This document shows, one piece after another, positions 23,748 through 31,066 of a DNA stretch of 31,066 nt. The translations under genes were made by a program, and so were the position numbers. The notes beneath the pieces are model-generated. The model worked only from the letters and a program-made list of their open reading frames with translations. It searched no databases and was not told the DNA's origin. The stretch's first letter is position 1, and every line of letters starts with the position of its first letter. Source of the stretch: DASRHY01 sp046765875 (GTDB lineage Bacteria > Actinomycetota > Actinomycetes > Propionibacteriales > Kribbellaceae); the NCBI GenBank assembly GCA_046765875.1, contig JBKPSJ010000091.1, positions 1 to 31,066 on the forward strand, read 5' to 3'.

Positions 23748-25855
23748 GCTTGGACCAGCTGATCGCAGACGCCGTGGCGATCGAGACCGACGAGGTCGTC
23801 ACGTACGCACACTCCCGCGACATCGCGCTGCCGGAGAAGGCCGGCACGATGGCGCTGATCACGCTCGACAACGGGCACGACCACACCAAGCCGAACACCT
23901 TCGGCCCGAAGGGCCTGGCCAGCCTTGGCGCCGCGATCGACGCCGCGCTGGCCCGCGAAGACGTGGTCGCGATCGGCGTCACCGGCAAGCCGTTCATCCT
24001 GGCGGCAGGTGCCGACCTGACCGGCGTACCGAAGCTGACCGACCGGGACCAGGCCGTCGCGCTGGGGCGGATCGGGCATGGCGTGATGCGCAAGCTGGTC
24101 GATGGCGGCAAGCCGTCGTTCGCATTCGTCAACGGGGTCGCGCTCGGCGGTGGGCTGGAGGTCGCGCTGCACGCGACGTACCGGACGGTGTCGTCGGCGG
24201 CCGGGATGCTCGCGACCCCAGAGGTCTTCCTCGGGTTGCTGCCGGGCTGGGGCGGCACGTTCCTGCTGCCGAATCTGATCGGTGCATCCGGCGCGGTGAC
24301 CGTGGTCGTCGAGAACGCACTGAACCAGAACAAGATGCTCACCGGTTCCCAGGCTGTCCAGCTCGGGATCGGCGACGTGCTGCTGGAACCCGCCGACTTC
24401 CTGGAGCAGTCCCTGCTCTGGGCCGCGCTGGTGCTCACCGGCGCTGTTGAGGTGACCCGACCGGAGATCGAGCGTGGGCAGGCCTGGGACGACGCGATCG
24501 CCCGCGGTCGCGCGTTCGCCGATGCCAAGGTCAGCGGTGCCGCACCGGCGCCGTACAAGGCCCTGGACCTGATCGAGGCGGCGCGGGACAACGATCGCGA
24601 CCGCGGGTTCGCCGCCGAGGACGAGGCCCTGGCTGACCTGATCATGAGCGAGGAGCTGCGCAGCGGGCTGTACGCGTTCGACCTGGTGAACAAACGTGCC
24701 AAGCGCCCGGCCGGTGCGCCGGACAAGGCGCTGGCCCGGCCGGTGACAAAGGTCGGCATCGTCGGGGCCGGCCTGATGGCCAGCCAGCTCGGCCTGCTGT
24801 TCGCCCGCCGGCTCGAGGTACCGGTCGTGCTCACCGACCTCGATCAGGAGCGCGTCGACAAGGGCGTCGGGTACGTCCACGCCGAGATCGACAAGCTGCT
24901 CGGGAAGGGCCGGGTCTCGTCCGACAAGGCAGCTCAACTGCGCGGGTTGGTCTCCGGTTCTGTCGACAAATCGGTCTTCGCGGATGCCGACTTCGTGATC
25001 GAGGCGGTGTTCGAGGACCTGGCGCTCAAGAAGTCGATCCTCGCCGATCTGGAGAAGATCGTCCGCCCGGACGCCGTGCTGGCCACGAACACGTCCTCGT
25101 TGTCGGTCAGCGCGATGGCCGCCGGGCTGGAGCGCCCCGAGCGGGTCGTCGGGCTCCACTTCTTCAACCCGGTCGCGGTGCTGCCGCTGCTCGAGATCAT
25201 TCGGGCCGAGCAGACCGACGACCCATCGCTGGCGACGGCCTTCGCGGTCGGCAAGGGCCTGAAGAAGTCCTGCGTGCTGGTCAGGGACGCGCCGGCGTTC
25301 GTGGTGAACCGGCTGCTGACCCGGTTCCTCGGCGAGGTCACCCGGGCGGTGGACGAGGGTACGCCGATCCCGGAGGCGGACCGGGCGTTGCAGACACTCG
25401 GCCTGCCGATGCCGCCGTTCGTACTGCTCCAGCTGGTCGGCCCGGCGGTCGCACTGCATGTCGCGGAGACGATGCATGCCGCATTCCCGGACCGGTACGG
25501 CGTCTCGGAGAACCTGCGCCGGCTGGTCGAGGCGAACAAGGCCTCGGTCTACACCTGGGGACCGGATGGCAAGCCGTCGGTCGACCCGCAGGTGCTGGAG
25601 CTGATGGACGTCGGCTCGTCGCCGTCGACGGCGGACGAGCTCCGGGACCGGGCGCTGTCCGCGCTGGCCGAGGAGATCCGGCTGATGCTCGACGAGGGTG
25701 TCGTGGCCGAGCCGCAGGACATCGACCTGTGCATGCTGCTCGGCGCCGGCTGGCCGTTCCACCTGGGCGGTGTCACACCGTACCTGGACCGCACCGGCAT
25801 CGCCGAGAAGACCACCGGCAGCCGCTTCCTCCCCCGCCGCGTCGCCTCCCTCTGA
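23744..25855 (+). CDS. fadB: fatty-acid oxidation multifunctional enzyme, alpha subunit (enoyl-CoA hydratase/3-hydroxyacyl-CoA dehydrogenase)
   Basis: 703 residues from GTG 23744 (GGAGGGG 7 nt upstream). N-terminal crotonase domain about 35-250: the oxyanion-hole block VNGVALGGGLE has Glu139, and Glu160 lies in TPEVFLGLLPGWGG, so both hydratase glutamates are kept. The NAD-binding 3-hydroxyacyl-CoA dehydrogenase domain starts near 335 with GAGLMA (341-346), followed by NTSSLSVSAM and catalytic His472 in GLHFFNP. Two C-terminal 3HCDH helical domains follow (DAPAFVVNRLLTRF onward). It performs steps 2 and 3 of beta-oxidation and partners with FadA. An in-frame start at 23675 would overlap fadA by 73 bp and is rejected. 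Confidence 0.96.
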   Translation: MSLDQLIADAVAIETDEVVTYAHSRDIALPEKAGTMALITLDNGHDHTKPNTFGPKGLASLGAAIDAALAREDVVAIGVTGKPFILAAGADLTGVPKLTDRDQAVALGRIGHGVMRKLVDGGKPSFAFVNGVALGGGLEVALHATYRTVSSAAGMLATPEVFLGLLPGWGGTFLLPNLIGASGAVTVVVENALNQNKMLTGSQAVQLGIGDVLLEPADFLEQSLLWAALVLTGAVEVTRPEIERGQAWDDAIARGRAFADAKVSGAAPAPYKALDLIEAARDNDRDRGFAAEDEALADLIMSEELRSGLYAFDLVNKRAKRPAGAPDKALARPVTKVGIVGAGLMASQLGLLFARRLEVPVVLTDLDQERVDKGVGYVHAEIDKLLGKGRVSSDKAAQLRGLVSGSVDKSVFADADFVIEAVFEDLALKKSILADLEKIVRPDAVLATNTSSLSVSAMAAGLERPERVVGLHFFNPVAVLPLLEIIRAEQTDDPSLATAFAVGKGLKKSCVLVRDAPAFVVNRLLTRFLGEVTRAVDEGTPIPEADRALQTLGLPMPPFVLLQLVGPAVALHVAETMHAAFPDRYGVSENLRRLVEANKASVYTWGPDGKPSVDPQVLELMDVGSSPSTADELRDRALSALAEEIRLMLDEGVVAEPQDIDLCMLLGAGWPFHLGGVTPYLDRTGIAEKTTGSRFLPRRVASL

Positions 25856-25988
25856 TCTCCTGCCACTCCTGAGCCTCCAGCGGCCGGCTGTGCGGCGCCC
25901 ACCCCGCGTTGATCCTCACTGACCCGCTGTGACGCTGTGAAACAAGGACGGCGTCAGGCACGATGGGTACAACGTGGAAGGGCGCTGC

Positions 25989-26034
25989 GCCTCGCGGGGC
26001 GCCGCAGGAGCCGTCTTAGCCGACGGGGCGAGGC
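25989..26034 (+). other. nested inverted repeats in the leader of the lipoprotein gene
   Basis: An outer pair GCCTCGC (25989-25995) and GCGAGGC (26028-26034) encloses an inner pair CCGTC (26011-26015) and GACGG (26022-26026, 6-nt loop). The structure ends about 28 bp before the start codon. It may be a structured 5' leader or the transcription terminator of fadB; no known riboswitch class was recognised. The intergenic region 25856-26062 holds nothing else I can name. Confidence 0.35.
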
Positions 26035-26062
26035 ACGGACGTCTTGGGGGGAGGAAGCCGTC

Positions 26063-26878
26063 ATGGGCCGGGGGTTCGCGATATGCGTGCTCGCCGCCGT
26101 CTCGGCCGGTCTGCTGACCGCCTGCGGCTCCGGTGATGACGCGGCTCCCGGGCCGGCCGTCACCGCCAAGTCGCAGAACGGGACGCTGCCCCCGACCGCG
26201 ACGCGGGCACCCGCGCAGTCCCCCACGAACACCCCATCGAAGACCCCGTCACAGGGGTCGCGGAACGTCGCCGCGTTGCCGGCGGCGGCGATCGTGGCCC
26301 GGGCCAAGGCGGCGCTCGCGATGACGAACACCCTGCGGATCACCGGAACGTTCATGGACGGCGGTACGACCACCGTCGTCGACCTGAGCTTCGCCAAGGC
26401 CGGCGCGCACGGCACCGTGACCACCGACGGCGCGCCCGCGCGGGTCGTGCGGATCGGCGACATCACCTACCTGCAACTCACCGACGCCGCGTGGCGCAAG
26501 CACCTGCCGAAGCGGCAGGCCGACGCGGTGATCGAGATGCTGCGCGGCCGCTGGGTGAAGGCATCGGTCACCGACCCGGACTACGCCGCATTCACCGACC
26601 TCACGGATCTGGACAGCACGGTCGACGACGTACTCGCCGAGTCCGCCCGCAGGTTCACCAAGACCGCCATCAAGCTGGTCGACGGGGTCCGCTGCGTCGG
26701 GCTCGACGACGGTCAGGGCGTGCTGTGGGTCGACGTTCGCACCGCCCGGCCGGTCCGCCTCGAGACGCGCGCCCTTGCCGACTCCGGCGGGCTCGACCTG
26801 ACCCAGTACAACACCGCCAAGGAGGCCGCGGCTCCACCGGAGGACCTAGTCGTCGACTCGAGCAGGATCAGCGGGTGA
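26063..26878 (+). CDS. LppX/LprG-like lipoprotein
   Basis: 271 residues from ATG 26063, preceded by a strong GGAGGAA ribosome binding site. The signal peptide ends in lipobox LTAC with Cys21, so it should be lipidated and anchored outside the membrane. A Thr/Pro-rich linker covers about 35-72. The mature domain opens with AALPAAAIVARAKAALAMT and has alternating beta strands (LRITGTF, DLSFAKAGAHGTV, VVRIGDITYLQL) with RWVKASVTD later, in the pattern of the LppX_LprAFG fold that binds lipids in mycobacteria. Lipid transport or cell-envelope surveillance is inferred. Its last 11 bp overlap the convergent gene at 26868. Confidence 0.8.
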   Translation: MGRGFAICVLAAVSAGLLTACGSGDDAAPGPAVTAKSQNGTLPPTATRAPAQSPTNTPSKTPSQGSRNVAALPAAAIVARAKAALAMTNTLRITGTFMDGGTTTVVDLSFAKAGAHGTVTTDGAPARVVRIGDITYLQLTDAAWRKHLPKRQADAVIEMLRGRWVKASVTDPDYAAFTDLTDLDSTVDDVLAESARRFTKTAIKLVDGVRCVGLDDGQGVLWVDVRTARPVRLETRALADSGGLDLTQYNTAKEAAAPPEDLVVDSSRISG

Positions 26879-28232
26879 GCCGCGGCAGCGGGGGGGCGTA
26901 GTAGCCGGTGCTGTCCAGACACAGCGGGGCGTCGTCGATGAGGCGGGCGAGGTCGGCGGAGTCGTGCGCCAGCACGGCGTCGCCGCGGTCGACCGCCGGA
27001 GCCATGTACTCCCAGCCGGGAAGACCCACCACGATCGTGCGGCACCCCATCGCCATCCCCTCGAACAGCGTGGTCGACGACACCCCGGCCTGGTACGTCG
27101 CGGCCGCCATCAGGTCGTACGTCTGGCTCACATCCCCCGCGGACAGTTCGACCCCGGCCGGCATTGTGGCGTAGTCCGACCGGTGCTCACTCGGGTGCAG
27201 CCGGAACACCACCCGCAGGTCCGGCCGTGCCGCGGCCAGGTCGCCGGCCATCGTCAGCAGCCTCGGCCCGACCGTGCCCTGCGAGCAGAACAACGCCAGC
27301 CGCGGGTCCTTGTTCGCGCCTGCCCGGCGGTACACCTGCGGTGAGCCGACCACCCGGGTCGACGTACCGACCGGAAGCTCGACCGTCTCGGCCCAGTACC
27401 GCCCGAAGCACCACAGTTCGTCCGGCTGCTGCCCCACCTGCGGCCGCCCGGGATAGCTGTAGCCCAGGTGGTACGGAGTGATGGTCCCGTGCTGCAGTTC
27501 GATCACGGGCATGCCCAGGTCCCGGGCCGCGCCGATCACATGCTGCTGGAAGTACCCGACGACGACGTACAAGGTCCTCGCCCTGAGCCGTCGCAGCAGT
27601 CGCCGGTGCAGCGATCGAAGCGCGACGTGCTTGTTGAGTTCGCGGGATACCAGGCCGGTCAGCGGCGGTCGGAACCCGGTCCGCTTCTCCAGTGCGTCGG
27701 CGGCCTGCCGGGCCTTGTCGGCGTCGGCCGCCGCCAGACCGCCGCCCGGGCGCAGCCGCTGCCGCAGCCGGCCTGTGACGCCGGCGAACGAGACGAAGAA
27801 GTCCAGCGTGTACGACCCGGGCAGCGCGGTGCTGTGCCGGTCGGTGTCGAGCACCAGCGCGGATCGGCTGAGCTCGGCACGGACCTGCGCGGAGTACACG
27901 TCGTCACCGCCGAGCTTGCGGTGGTGCGGCACCACCACCGCCTGGTACGGGCCGCGGGCCAGGAACGGGTTGCGGCGTACCAGCGCGACCGCGTGCCGCC
28001 CGACCAGCCGGACGCGGTCGGAGGCGGTACGACGTACCGGATGCGGGTCGCCCAGCAACCCCGAACGGCGGGTCAGGTCGTGGAACACACGCATCCGCAC
28101 CAGCGGCCACACAGACACATCGCCGACCTGCCAGTCGAGCAGGGACAACTCGGCCTCGGTCTCCCAGATCGCCTCGCAGACACCGGCGACGGTGAGCTCA
28201 GGACCGTTGCTGTTGGGGTTTGTACTCGTCAT
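26868..28232 (-). CDS. GT-B-like glycosyltransferase or capsular polysaccharide biosynthesis protein
   Basis: 454 residues, no signal peptide or clear transmembrane helix. The N-terminal region has LLDWQVGDVSVWPLVRMRVFHDL in outline, seen in capsule-type proteins. The C-terminal half has the GT-B features: ELQHG (245-249) followed by YHLGYSYPG, FRLHPSE (343-349), and SSTTLFEGMAMGCRTIVV (385-402). These recall CDP-glycerol glycerophosphotransferase, KpsC/S and polysialyltransferase families, so it probably transfers a sugar or polyol phosphate to a surface polymer. Its start overlaps the upstream GT2 gene by 35 bp and has a weak ribosome binding site, so expression may depend on coupling. Donor and acceptor are unknown. 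Confidence 0.75.
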   Translation of the reverse strand: MTSTNPNSNGPELTVAGVCEAIWETEAELSLLDWQVGDVSVWPLVRMRVFHDLTRRSGLLGDPHPVRRTASDRVRLVGRHAVALVRRNPFLARGPYQAVVVPHHRKLGGDDVYSAQVRAELSRSALVLDTDRHSTALPGSYTLDFFVSFAGVTGRLRQRLRPGGGLAAADADKARQAADALEKRTGFRPPLTGLVSRELNKHVALRSLHRRLLRRLRARTLYVVVGYFQQHVIGAARDLGMPVIELQHGTITPYHLGYSYPGRPQVGQQPDELWCFGRYWAETVELPVGTSTRVVGSPQVYRRAGANKDPRLALFCSQGTVGPRLLTMAGDLAAARPDLRVVFRLHPSEHRSDYATMPAGVELSAGDVSQTYDLMAAATYQAGVSSTTLFEGMAMGCRTIVVGLPGWEYMAPAVDRGDAVLAHDSADLARLIDDAPLCLDSTGYYAPPLPRLTR

Positions 28233-29145
28233 AGTTCACGCCAACCAGACCCGCGAAGCTGCCGACACCGGAGAAGAAACGCCGGAATCCCTTGATCAGG
28301 TAGCGCTTCCGCGCGGTCACGATACCGCCGAGCGTGTACCCGACCCCGGACGCCACACGCGCTGCGGCCAGCCCGATGCTGCGCGCGTACGACCCCGGGC
28401 CCGGCGCGATCAGCCGCCGGCTGATGGTGTCGCCACTGCCGGACCGGAACGCGCGCCGCATCAGCCAGCTCAGCGTCGTCCGCGACGGTGGCACCTCCTC
28501 GGTGATCACGGCCTCCTCGCACCACACGATCCGGAAGCCGGCCCGGTGCACCCGCAGGAAGAAGCGCAGGTCGCTGGACCCGGTGTGCCGGAACGCGGGA
28601 TGGAACGCAGGCGTCACCGCGTGATAGACGCGTTGCGCGACCAGCGTGTTGTTCGTGTACGCCTTGTCGAGCACGTCGCCGGTGCGGTGCTTGCCGACCG
28701 AGCTGTGTACGTCACTGTGCCGGTTCCAGTCCGGCGCACCGTCGGGGATCCGGCCCTGCACCGGCCCCGTCACGACGTCGGCGCCGCTGCTGCGCCACAC
28801 GGTCAGCAGCGTGTCCAGCCAGCCGGGCGGCGCGATCTCGTCGTCGTCGACGAAGATCAGCGCGTCGTCGTCCCAGCACAGCCGTACCGACGCCTCGCGC
28901 GCGAACGGGATCCCCGGCTCGGGCTCGACCGCGGACGTGATCGGGTACGTCGCCTCCTTGGCCGCCTCGGCGAGCACGTCGGCCGCCGAGCCGGCCGGAT
29001 CGTTGTCGACCACAACGATCCGCACCGCGTACGCGTCCGGGTCGGACAGCCGTTGCGCGTCCAGGCTGGCCAGCAACGCCGTCAGCAGCCCGGGGCGGCG
29101 GTGCGTGATCACCGCTATCGCGACGCTCGTAGGCATGGGGGGCAT
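28198..29145 (-). CDS. family 2 glycosyltransferase
   Basis: A 315-residue GT-A fold enzyme. N-terminal SVAIAVITHRRPGLLTALLASL, the nucleotide-sugar block VVVDNDPAG, and the metal-binding DDD at 100-102 in IFVDDDEIAPPGW are all present. EEVPPSRTTLSWLMRRAFRSG lies in the acceptor half. There is a weakly hydrophobic C-terminal region but no clear membrane anchor. ATG 29145 and 29136 are both possible starts; a GGGGGC element favours 29145. It overlaps the downstream GT-B-like gene by 35 bp, so the two likely act on the same surface glycan. Confidence 0.88.
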   Translation of the reverse strand: MPPMPTSVAIAVITHRRPGLLTALLASLDAQRLSDPDAYAVRIVVVDNDPAGSAADVLAEAAKEATYPITSAVEPEPGIPFAREASVRLCWDDDALIFVDDDEIAPPGWLDTLLTVWRSSGADVVTGPVQGRIPDGAPDWNRHSDVHSSVGKHRTGDVLDKAYTNNTLVAQRVYHAVTPAFHPAFRHTGSSDLRFFLRVHRAGFRIVWCEEAVITEEVPPSRTTLSWLMRRAFRSGSGDTISRRLIAPGPGSYARSIGLAAARVASGVGYTLGGIVTARKRYLIKGFRRFFSGVGSFAGLVGVNYDEYKPQQQRS

Positions 29146-29171
29146 GCTACGAGCCCCCGGTCAGAGCCCGC

Positions 29172-30631
29172 TCAGGGGTGCGTCACCTCACCGGTGCGCT
29201 CCTCCAGGCCGACCCGCGAGCGGCGGTAGCCGTACAGGCCGTACACCACGAACCCGATCACCATCCAGACCACGAACCGTAGCCACGTCTCGATCGAGAG
29301 GTTCAGCGCAAGGTACAGGCAGATCAGCGCAGCCAGGATCGGCACCACCGGGTTGCCCGGCACCGTGAACGCCCGCTGGATGTCCGGCCGCTTGCGGCGC
29401 AGCACCGACACCGCGATCGAGACCAGCGTGAACGCGGCCAGCGTGCCGATGTTCACCATCTCCTCGAGCTTGCCGATCGGCGTGACCCCGGCGACGATCG
29501 CGACGACCACACCGATCCCGATGGTGATCCGGTACGGCGTACCCCAGCTCGGGTGCGTCCGGCCGATCTTCGGCGGCATCAGGTGGTCGCGGCTCATCGC
29601 GAACAGCACCCGGGCGGCGCCGATCATCAGCGTCAGCACTACCGTCGTCAGACCGGCCACCGCGCCGACCGAGATCAGAGTGGCGAAACCGTCCTGGCCG
29701 ACCTGGCGGAACGCGTCGGCGAGAGCGGCCTCCTCGCTGATGTCGGGGTAGTGCTGCATACCCGTGATGACGATCGTGACCAGCACGTACAGCACGGTGC
29801 AGATCGCCAGCGAGCCGAGGATGCCGCGGGGTAGGTCGCGCTGCGGGTTCTTGGCCTCCTCGGCGGTCGTCGCCACGACGTCGAACCCGATGAACGCGAA
29901 GAACACCAGCGACGCGCCCGAGATGATGCCCAACACGCCGAACGTCGACGGCGTGAACCCGAGCATCGCCTGGAACAGCGGAGTGGTCAGCGACACACTC
30001 TCGTCGGCGGCCGGCACGCTCGGGGGCACGAACGGCGTCAGGTTGTCGCCGTTGATGTAGAACAGCCCGGCCACGATCACGAACACGACGATGAAGACCT
30101 TGATCGAGACCAGGACCAGGTTGACCCGCAGCGACTCCTTGATGCCTATCGTCGCCAGCGCCGCCAGCGCCAGGACCAGCAGCATCGCCAGTACGTTGAC
30201 GTCCGCGTCCGGCCCTATCGACGACGGCCAGCCCAGGCCTATCTCATCGAGGAACAACGCCGCGTACGTCGACCAGCCCTGCGCGACGACGCTTGCCCCG
30301 AGCAAGAGTTCGAGCAGCAGGTCCCAGCCGATGATCCAGGCGAAGATCTCGCCGAGCGAGAAGTACGAGAACGTGTACGCGAGCCAGACACCGGCACGGT
30401 CGAGGCGAACTCCGCGTAGCACAGCACGGCCAGCACGAACGACAGGGCGATCGACGGCCCGGCGTACAGCTTCGCGGCGCGGCCGGTCAGCGTGAAGATG
30501 CCGGCGCCGATGATCACGCCGATTCCGAAAACGGTCAGGTCGAGCGCGGTGAGCCTTTTCTTGAGCTGGTACTCCGGTTCGTCCGTATCGGCGATCGACT
30601 GCTCGATCGTCTTCTTCCGAACAAGACTCAT
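29172..30631 (-). pseudogene. amino-acid permease (APC superfamily, cationic transporter-like), frameshifted
   Basis: The start is good: ATG 30631 with GAGGAGG 5 nt upstream, then KKRLTALDLTVFGIGVIIGAGIFTLTGRAAKLYAGP, the substrate-binding first helix. The frame runs to FASTVPVSG (residue 83), near 30383. A single base is then missing between about 30379 and 30386; the rest (AYTFSYFSLGEIFAWIIGWD onward to 29172) is intact in the next frame, through about ten more helices. The span is 1460 bp, one short of a whole number of codons, and correction gives 486 residues. Relative to family members as I recall them, helix 2 is also about 9 residues short (SFVLAVLCYAEFA). Unless the frameshift is a sequencing error, the transporter is inactive. 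The gene precedes the glycosyltransferases by 26 bp. Confidence 0.85.
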
Positions 30632-30700
30632 CTGCGCCTCCTCGACGTGGACGGAACCATTCGAGACTGCCTCTCTGACCGCGTGAGGTCAAACCGCCAC

Positions 30701-31066
30701 TCAGCGTGGCGGCCTGTACGTCTGCAGAGCGGTCCACAGCGTCGCCTCGGTGAGGCCGGTGCGACTGAGCAGGATCCGATCCCGCGATGCCTGGTCGGTG
30801 CCGTGCATCGCCATGTCCTCGTACAACTCCTCGACGTGGTCGAGTCCGAACCGCCGTACCAGGTAGCGCACGGCCAGCCAGCTGACGCCGTACACGTCGG
30901 CGGAGTTCTGGTAGAAGCCGGCGTCACCCGGCAGCGCGGACAATGCCGGCAACGCGTCGTCGATGACCCCCTGCTCCCATTTGCCGACTTCGGCCGGTCC
31001 GCTGATCGCCTCGATCCCCTTCCAGGAGACGTACTCGGCCGCGCCCTCCGCGAGCCAGAGGGGCTC
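30701..31066 (-). CDS. C-terminal part of a metallopeptidase-like protein (peptidase MA type), cut by the window
   Basis: 122 codons are visible and the N-terminus lies beyond position 31066. The visible sequence opens PLWLAEGAAEYVSWKG. This is the block following the HExxH zinc site in gluzincin/peptidase MA-like proteins, where the Glu of WLAEG supplies the third zinc ligand. It continues with YGVSWLAVRYLVRRFGLDHVEELY and ends at TGA 30701. The HExxH itself is outside the window, so activity cannot be judged. It lies 69 bp upstream of the permease on the same strand. Confidence 0.65.
   Translation of the reverse strand, partial: EPLWLAEGAAEYVSWKGIEAISGPAEVGKWEQGVIDDALPALSALPGDAGFYQNSADVYGVSWLAVRYLVRRFGLDHVEELYEDMAMHGTDQASRDRILLSRTGLTEATLWTALQTYRPPR

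Noticed and set aside
23723..25762. A 679-codon open frame antisense to fadB
   Set aside because: Composition is that of a GC-rich shadow frame (Arg, Gln, Asp, Val), and fadB has full catalytic motifs.
27478..29229. A 583-codon plus-strand open frame through both glycosyltransferase genes
   Set aside because: Antisense to two genes with clear motifs; it is Arg/Pro/Ser-rich and featureless.

Overview
This is high-GC DNA from an Actinomycetota chromosome. The signs are strong G/C preference at third codon positions, many GTG starts, 4-bp stop/start overlaps, and actinobacterial gene families (DUF3000, PGPGW membrane protein, HemQ-type heme synthesis, HisKA_3 kinase with NarL-type regulator). 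Gene content is compatible with Propionibacteriales (Kribbella or Nocardioides relatives), but that placement is inference. No tRNA, rRNA, CRISPR array, transposase or integrase was seen.

Region 1 (1-6.8 kb) is accessory regulation and transport. A LysR regulator with an alpha/beta hydrolase diverges from an MFS exporter across a LysR-type operator. Then come an acyl-CoA thioesterase-like protein, a coupled histidine kinase/response regulator pair, and a divergent membrane protein of unknown role.

Region 2 (6.8-16.4 kb) is mixed. It holds a broken KAP-type P-loop NTPase, dihydrolipoyl dehydrogenase, and a secreted cell-wall hydrolase that appears to join three peptidase families (NlpC/P60, M23, VanY). 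These are followed by a PGPGW membrane protein, a CPBP-family membrane protease with a long Pro/Gln/Tyr tail, a decayed class V aminotransferase, and a translationally coupled glycerophosphodiesterase/MFS pair.

Region 3 (16.5-25.9 kb) looks like conserved core. hemE-hemY-hemQ forms an overlapping operon for three of the four last steps of the coproporphyrin-dependent heme route. It diverges from DUF3000-RNase D, an arrangement also known from Mycobacterium tuberculosis. A conserved unknown protein and a coupled fadA-fadB beta-oxidation pair follow, the latter with a readable promoter and a three-copy 11-bp repeat upstream.

Region 4 (26-31 kb) is envelope-related: an LppX/LprG-like lipoprotein, two glycosyltransferase-like genes that overlap each other, a frameshifted amino-acid permease, and the C-terminal part of a metallopeptidase-like protein cut by the window edge.

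Three separate pseudogenes in 31 kb and several tail-to-tail gene overlaps are the main oddities. The best candidate for something under-described is the triple-domain wall hydrolase. No clear new multi-gene system was found.
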